From CANCDA01 sp043757205 (lineage in GTDB: Bacteria > Pseudomonadota > Gammaproteobacteria > Burkholderiales > Burkholderiaceae_C): a stretch of DNA of 7,768 bases. The DNA lies in contig JAYVPU010000115.1 in assembly GCA_043757205.1 (NCBI GenBank), positions 1 to 7,768 of the forward strand. Reading direction: 5' to 3'. This document shows, one piece after another, positions 5,700-7,768 of this stretch (the first letter of the stretch is position 1; every line of letters starts with the position of its first letter). Made by a program: the position numbers and the translations under genes. The notes below the pieces were generated by a model. It was not told where the DNA came from. It saw nothing but the letters and a program-made list of their open reading frames with translations, and ran no database searches.

Positions 5700-7079
5700 A
5701 TGACTTTCTCCTCCATTTCAGCCCTCTCCCCGCTCGACGGCCGCTACGCCGCCAAACTCGCCCCCTTGCGTCCCTTGATGAGCGAGCAGGGCTTTATGCA
5801 CCGCCGCGTTCAGGTCGAAGTGGCTTGGTTCATCGCCCTGAGTGATGCGGGATTTACTGAATTCAAGCCACTCTCACCCGGAGCACGCACTTACTTACTC
5901 GCTTTGGTCAAGAATTTTTCCGAAGCGGATGGCATGGCCATCAAAGAAATTGAAAAGACCACCAACCACGACGTCAAGGCGGTGGAGTACTGGATCAAGT
6001 CCAAATTTGAGGCCCGCACCGAGCTGGAAAAAGCCGCCGAGTTTGTGCACTTCGCCTGCACCAGCGAAGACATCAACAACACCAGCCACGCCTTGCAATT
6101 GCGCTCGGCCCGTGATGTGGTGCTGATCCCGGCGCTGGACCGTTTGGTGCTCAAGCTGCGCGAGATGGCACATCAATTTGCCGAGGTGCCCATGCTCAGC
6201 CGGACCCACGGCCAGACCGCCAGCCCGACCACCGTGGGCAAAGAAATCGCCAACGTGGTGGTGCGCTTGCAAGGCGCGTTGAGGCGCATTGCCGCCGTCA
6301 AAATCACCGCCAAGATGAACGGTGCCGTGGGCAACTACAACGCCCACCTGGCCGCCTGGCCTGAGTTTGACTGGGAGGGCTTTAGCCGCCATGTGGTGGA
6401 AACTCCCCAGCCACTGGGACTGGGCCTGGCTTTTCAGCCCTTCAGCACGCAAATTGAGCCGCACGACTACATGGCCGAGCTGTTTGATGCCGTGGCCCGC
6501 ACCAACACCATCTTGATCGACCTGTCGCGCGACATCTGGGGCTATGTCAGCCTGGGCTACTTCAAGCAGCGCCTCAAGGCGGGCGAGATTGGCTCGTCCA
6601 CCATGCCGCACAAAGTGAACCCGATCGACTTCGAGAACGCCGAGGGCAACCTGGGCCTGGCCAATGCCCTGCTGCGCCACCTGAGCGATAAGTTGCCCAT
6701 CTCCCGCTGGCAGCGCGACCTGAGCGACTCCACCGTGCTGCGCAATATGGGTGTGGCCCTGGGCTACGCCGTGCTGGCGTATCAGTCCCTGGGCACCGGC
6801 CTGGGCAAGCTCGAACTCAACGCCGACGCCATTGCCGCCGACCTGGACGCCTCTTGGGAAGTGCTGGCCGAACCGATTCAAACGGTGATGCGTCGTTTTG
6901 GCGTGCAAGGCGCTTACGAGAAGCTCAAGGAAGTCACCCGTGGTCAGACCGTGACCGCGCAGGCCCTGCACCAGCTGATCCAAGATCTTGAGATCCCTGA
7001 GGCCGACAAAACACGCCTTCTAGCCATGACGCCGGCCAGCTACATTGGCCAAGCGGCGGAGTTGGCAAAGCGGGTTTGA
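5700..7079 (+). CDS. purB: Adenylosuccinate lyase
   Basis: Homotetrameric cytoplasmic enzyme that releases fumarate twice in purine synthesis: from SAICAR to AICAR, and from adenylosuccinate to AMP. The 459 residues match the E. coli-type length (456). Diagnostic segments are SALSPLDGRY (7-16), TTNHDVKAVEYW (87-98), HFACTSEDINNTSHA (117-131), SRTHGQTASPTT (168-179, with the general-acid His170), and the fumarase/aspartase signature GSSTMPHKVNPIDFENAEGN (298-317, with the catalytic Ser at 299 or 300). RWQRDLSDSTVLRN (336-349) completes the active site. The protein appears intact from start to stop. It begins 21 bp after aacS on the same strand, so read-through is possible, but a -10-like box next to the ATG suggests its own promoter. 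No clear rho-independent terminator follows the stop. Confidence 0.97.
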   Translation: MTFSSISALSPLDGRYAAKLAPLRPLMSEQGFMHRRVQVEVAWFIALSDAGFTEFKPLSPGARTYLLALVKNFSEADGMAIKEIEKTTNHDVKAVEYWIKSKFEARTELEKAAEFVHFACTSEDINNTSHALQLRSARDVVLIPALDRLVLKLREMAHQFAEVPMLSRTHGQTASPTTVGKEIANVVVRLQGALRRIAAVKITAKMNGAVGNYNAHLAAWPEFDWEGFSRHVVETPQPLGLGLAFQPFSTQIEPHDYMAELFDAVARTNTILIDLSRDIWGYVSLGYFKQRLKAGEIGSSTMPHKVNPIDFENAEGNLGLANALLRHLSDKLPISRWQRDLSDSTVLRNMGVALGYAVLAYQSLGTGLGKLELNADAIAADLDASWEVLAEPIQTVMRRFGVQGAYEKLKEVTRGQTVTAQALHQLIQDLEIPEADKTRLLAMTPASYIGQAAELAKRV

Positions 7080-7129
7080 CTTGATGGCGTTGGAACAGCC
7101 ATACCTACTGAAGTGGACCCCAGAGTCAG

Positions 7130-7148
7130 GACTGACTTGATGTCAGTC
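7130..7148. repeat. Perfect 7-bp hairpin between purB and the IS remnant
   Basis: GACTGAC (7130-7136) and GTCAGTC (7142-7148) are exact inverted repeats around the loop TTGAT. No T-tract follows on the plus strand, so it is a poor rho-independent terminator. It lies just past the transposase stop and may be part of the IS end structure or help stop purB transcription weakly. Confidence 0.4.
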
Positions 7149-7389
7149 TAAGTTGCACTCGACTTCTCACCGCTGGAAGTCTTGCGAACCTCCTGCGGGG
7201 TTTGATTTCCCAGAGACTGGTGCGGGCGCTCTGCGTTGTAGAAGGCAAAGTATTTTGTCAGTCCAATCAGAAGCTCGCCCATTGTGGCGTAGCCGTTGAG
7301 GTATACGTCTTCGTGTTTGAAGCTCCTCCAAAGCCGCTCACGAAGATGTTGTCATACGCCCGTCCCCGACCATCCAGGCTTACTTCAAG
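7148..7389 (-). pseudogene. IS3-family transposase OrfB fragment, truncated and frameshifted
   Basis: Read on the minus strand from 7389, one frame gives LEVSLDGRGRAYDNIFV, the conserved block before the final catalytic Glu of the DDE integrase core. At 7339 the match jumps frame by one base and continues as ERLWRSFKHEDVYLNGYATM and then FYNAERPHQSLGNQTPQEV, ending at the stop at 7148-7150. Comparison with the expected VERLWR suggests one lost G (GTGGAG to GTGAG). The N-terminal DNA-binding part, the first two acidic residues and OrfA are absent, so this is a dead fragment. The shift falls exactly at the catalytic-Glu codon; it does not look like the programmed OrfA/OrfB slip, which lies much further upstream in these elements. 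Confidence 0.85.
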
Positions 7390-7598
7390 CACACAGCTGG
7401 CGGAGTTATGCAGAGTTTCCTTAACAAAGCCTGCGCACCGTTCGATTGCCGGTTATGTGCGTCAGCAGACAGACAACAAAAGGCAGACCTCGTAAAACTT
7501 AGTCGACATGGCTCTGGCGCAATGTCTGCAGCATGGGAATGCGTTCTCGTTAAGGATGCTGTGAATATTCGAAACAGTCTTACCTATCAGGGGGTTAT
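7390..7598. other. Unassigned intergenic DNA between the IS remnant and the lipoprotein gene
   Basis: Together with the IS remnant this forms a 519-bp stretch after purB without an intact gene. These 209 bases have mixed composition with A-rich patches (for example ACAACAAAAGG near 7475). Both strands show only short open frames without convincing start signals or a recognisable product. The leader of the downstream lipoprotein gene must lie here, but I see no clear -35/-10 pair. A segment near 7405-7430 (GCAGAGTTTCCTTAACAAAG) could be a relic of another insertion sequence end; I cannot identify it. Confidence 0.5.
7589..7594 (+). promoter_or_regulatory. Shine-Dalgarno of the lipoprotein gene
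   Basis: AGGGGG lies 4 nt before the ATG at 7599. It is close but usable, and together with the signal peptide that follows it supports this start. Confidence 0.6.
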
Positions 7599-7768
7599 AT
7601 GAAAATCCACCGGCCCTTCATTGGTTTATGCCTTGTTGCGCTTTTGAGCGCTTGCGGAAGTGGAGGTGGAGGTGGCACTGCTGCACCCAGCGGACCAGTC
7701 GCTTCAACGCTGTCGTTCCCGCTGAAAAGCGCGTATAGCGCGATGATTGCCAATGGTGCAACCAGAAC
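7599..7768 (+). CDS. Putative lipoprotein of unknown function, 3' part outside window
   Basis: The 56 complete codons present encode a classic lipoprotein signal peptide: basic MKIHRP, a hydrophobic core FIGLCLVALL, and lipobox L-S-A-C with the lipidated Cys at 19. A flexible GSGGGGG run follows, then a Thr/Ser/Pro linker, and the start of a possible domain (TLSFPLKSAYSAMIANGATRT). Residue +2 after Cys is Gly, not Asp, so by the E. coli rule it would be sorted to the outer membrane. The composition is typical of fast-evolving surface lipoproteins in Burkholderiales. No enzymatic motif is visible before the window ends, so no function is offered. It is separated from purB by the IS remnant and has its own ribosome site, so it is probably an independent unit. 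Confidence 0.8.
   Translation, partial: MKIHRPFIGLCLVALLSACGSGGGGGTAAPSGPVASTLSFPLKSAYSAMIANGATR

Larger units (their letters stand above)
7109..7389 (-). mobile_element. Remnant of an IS3-family insertion sequence (transposase 3' end and terminus)
   Basis: The segment carries the C-terminal end of an IS3-type transposase read on the minus strand and, beyond its stop, about 40 bp ending in TGAAGTGGACCCC (7109-7121), which resembles an IS3-family terminal inverted repeat. The rest of the element (orfA, most of orfB and the other terminus) is missing, so it cannot move by itself. The 7109 boundary is inferred from the terminal sequence. The 7389 boundary is where transposase-like translation stops being recognisable. 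Confidence 0.72.

Noticed and set aside
5895..6983. 362-residue minus-strand open frame opposite purB
   Set aside because: The His/Gly/Ala-rich translation is a mirror of a GC-rich, strongly coding purB. It shows no motif and no start signal.
7130..7148. Rho-independent terminator of purB
   Set aside because: The stem is only 7 bp, not especially GC-rich, and no U-run follows it on the plus strand, so it is listed as a hairpin only.
7202..7495. 97-residue plus-strand open frame over the IS remnant
   Set aside because: Its sequence is antisense to a clear transposase fragment, and it starts at a TTG or similar codon without a ribosome site.
7408..7602. 64-residue plus-strand open frame before the lipoprotein gene
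   Set aside because: There is no Shine-Dalgarno and no recognisable feature, and its end overlaps the well-supported lipoprotein start. It remains possible but unsupported.
1..7768. Defence system, CRISPR array, tRNA or rRNA gene, or riboswitch
   Set aside because: I looked for regular repeats, tRNA-like arms ending in CCA, conserved rRNA blocks and long structured leaders and found none I could support.

Overview
This GC-rich window has the look of a betaproteobacterial chromosome, most likely a member of the Burkholderiales family Comamonadaceae (Rhodoferax/Polaromonas type). The reasons are a Bug-type (TctC) periplasmic binding protein, an acetoacetate-CoA ligase carrying a palindromic repeat of a type common in these genomes, an E. 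coli-like PurB, and the overall protein character. No sequence search was run. Family names rest on motifs read directly from the translations.

Layout. Positions 1-789 (minus) hold the N-terminal two thirds of the lipoprotein murein hydrolase MltA. A 48-residue single-pass membrane protein starts divergently at 788, so the two start codons overlap in one CATG. Next comes an ACMSD-like amidohydrolase (942-1946, plus), whose end overlaps the end of a convergent Bug substrate-binding protein (1930-2904, minus) by 17 bp. A 108-bp divergent intergenic region with a consensus -35 box leads into a two-gene plus-strand operon: a VOC-fold (glyoxalase/dioxygenase-like) protein (3013-3516), coupled by an ATGA overlap to acetoacetate-CoA ligase (3513-5678). 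purB (adenylosuccinate lyase, 5700-7079) follows after only 21 bp. Its -10-like box sits so close to the ATG that a leaderless transcript is plausible.

Downstream of purB the sequence changes. Positions 7080-7598 contain no intact gene, but hold a frameshifted remnant of an IS3-family transposase, a short hairpin and unassigned DNA. At 7599 a new lipoprotein gene of unknown function, with a glycine-rich linker, begins and runs off the window.

How the genes may work together. The middle block (amidohydrolase, Bug binding protein, VOC protein, acyl-CoA ligase) looks like a small catabolic island for an organic or aromatic acid: periplasmic capture, a metal-dependent decarboxylation or hydrolysis, a VOC-type step, and CoA activation of a keto acid. 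That pathway is an inference from neighbourhood, and no substrate can be read from the sequence. mltA and purB are housekeeping genes flanking the block. The most distinctive observation is that the ligase gene has absorbed a 54-bp hairpin repeat in frame (about residues 436-454), plus other apparent expansions, while keeping the catalytic motifs checked. I found no convincing defence system, CRISPR array, RNA gene or complete mobile element.
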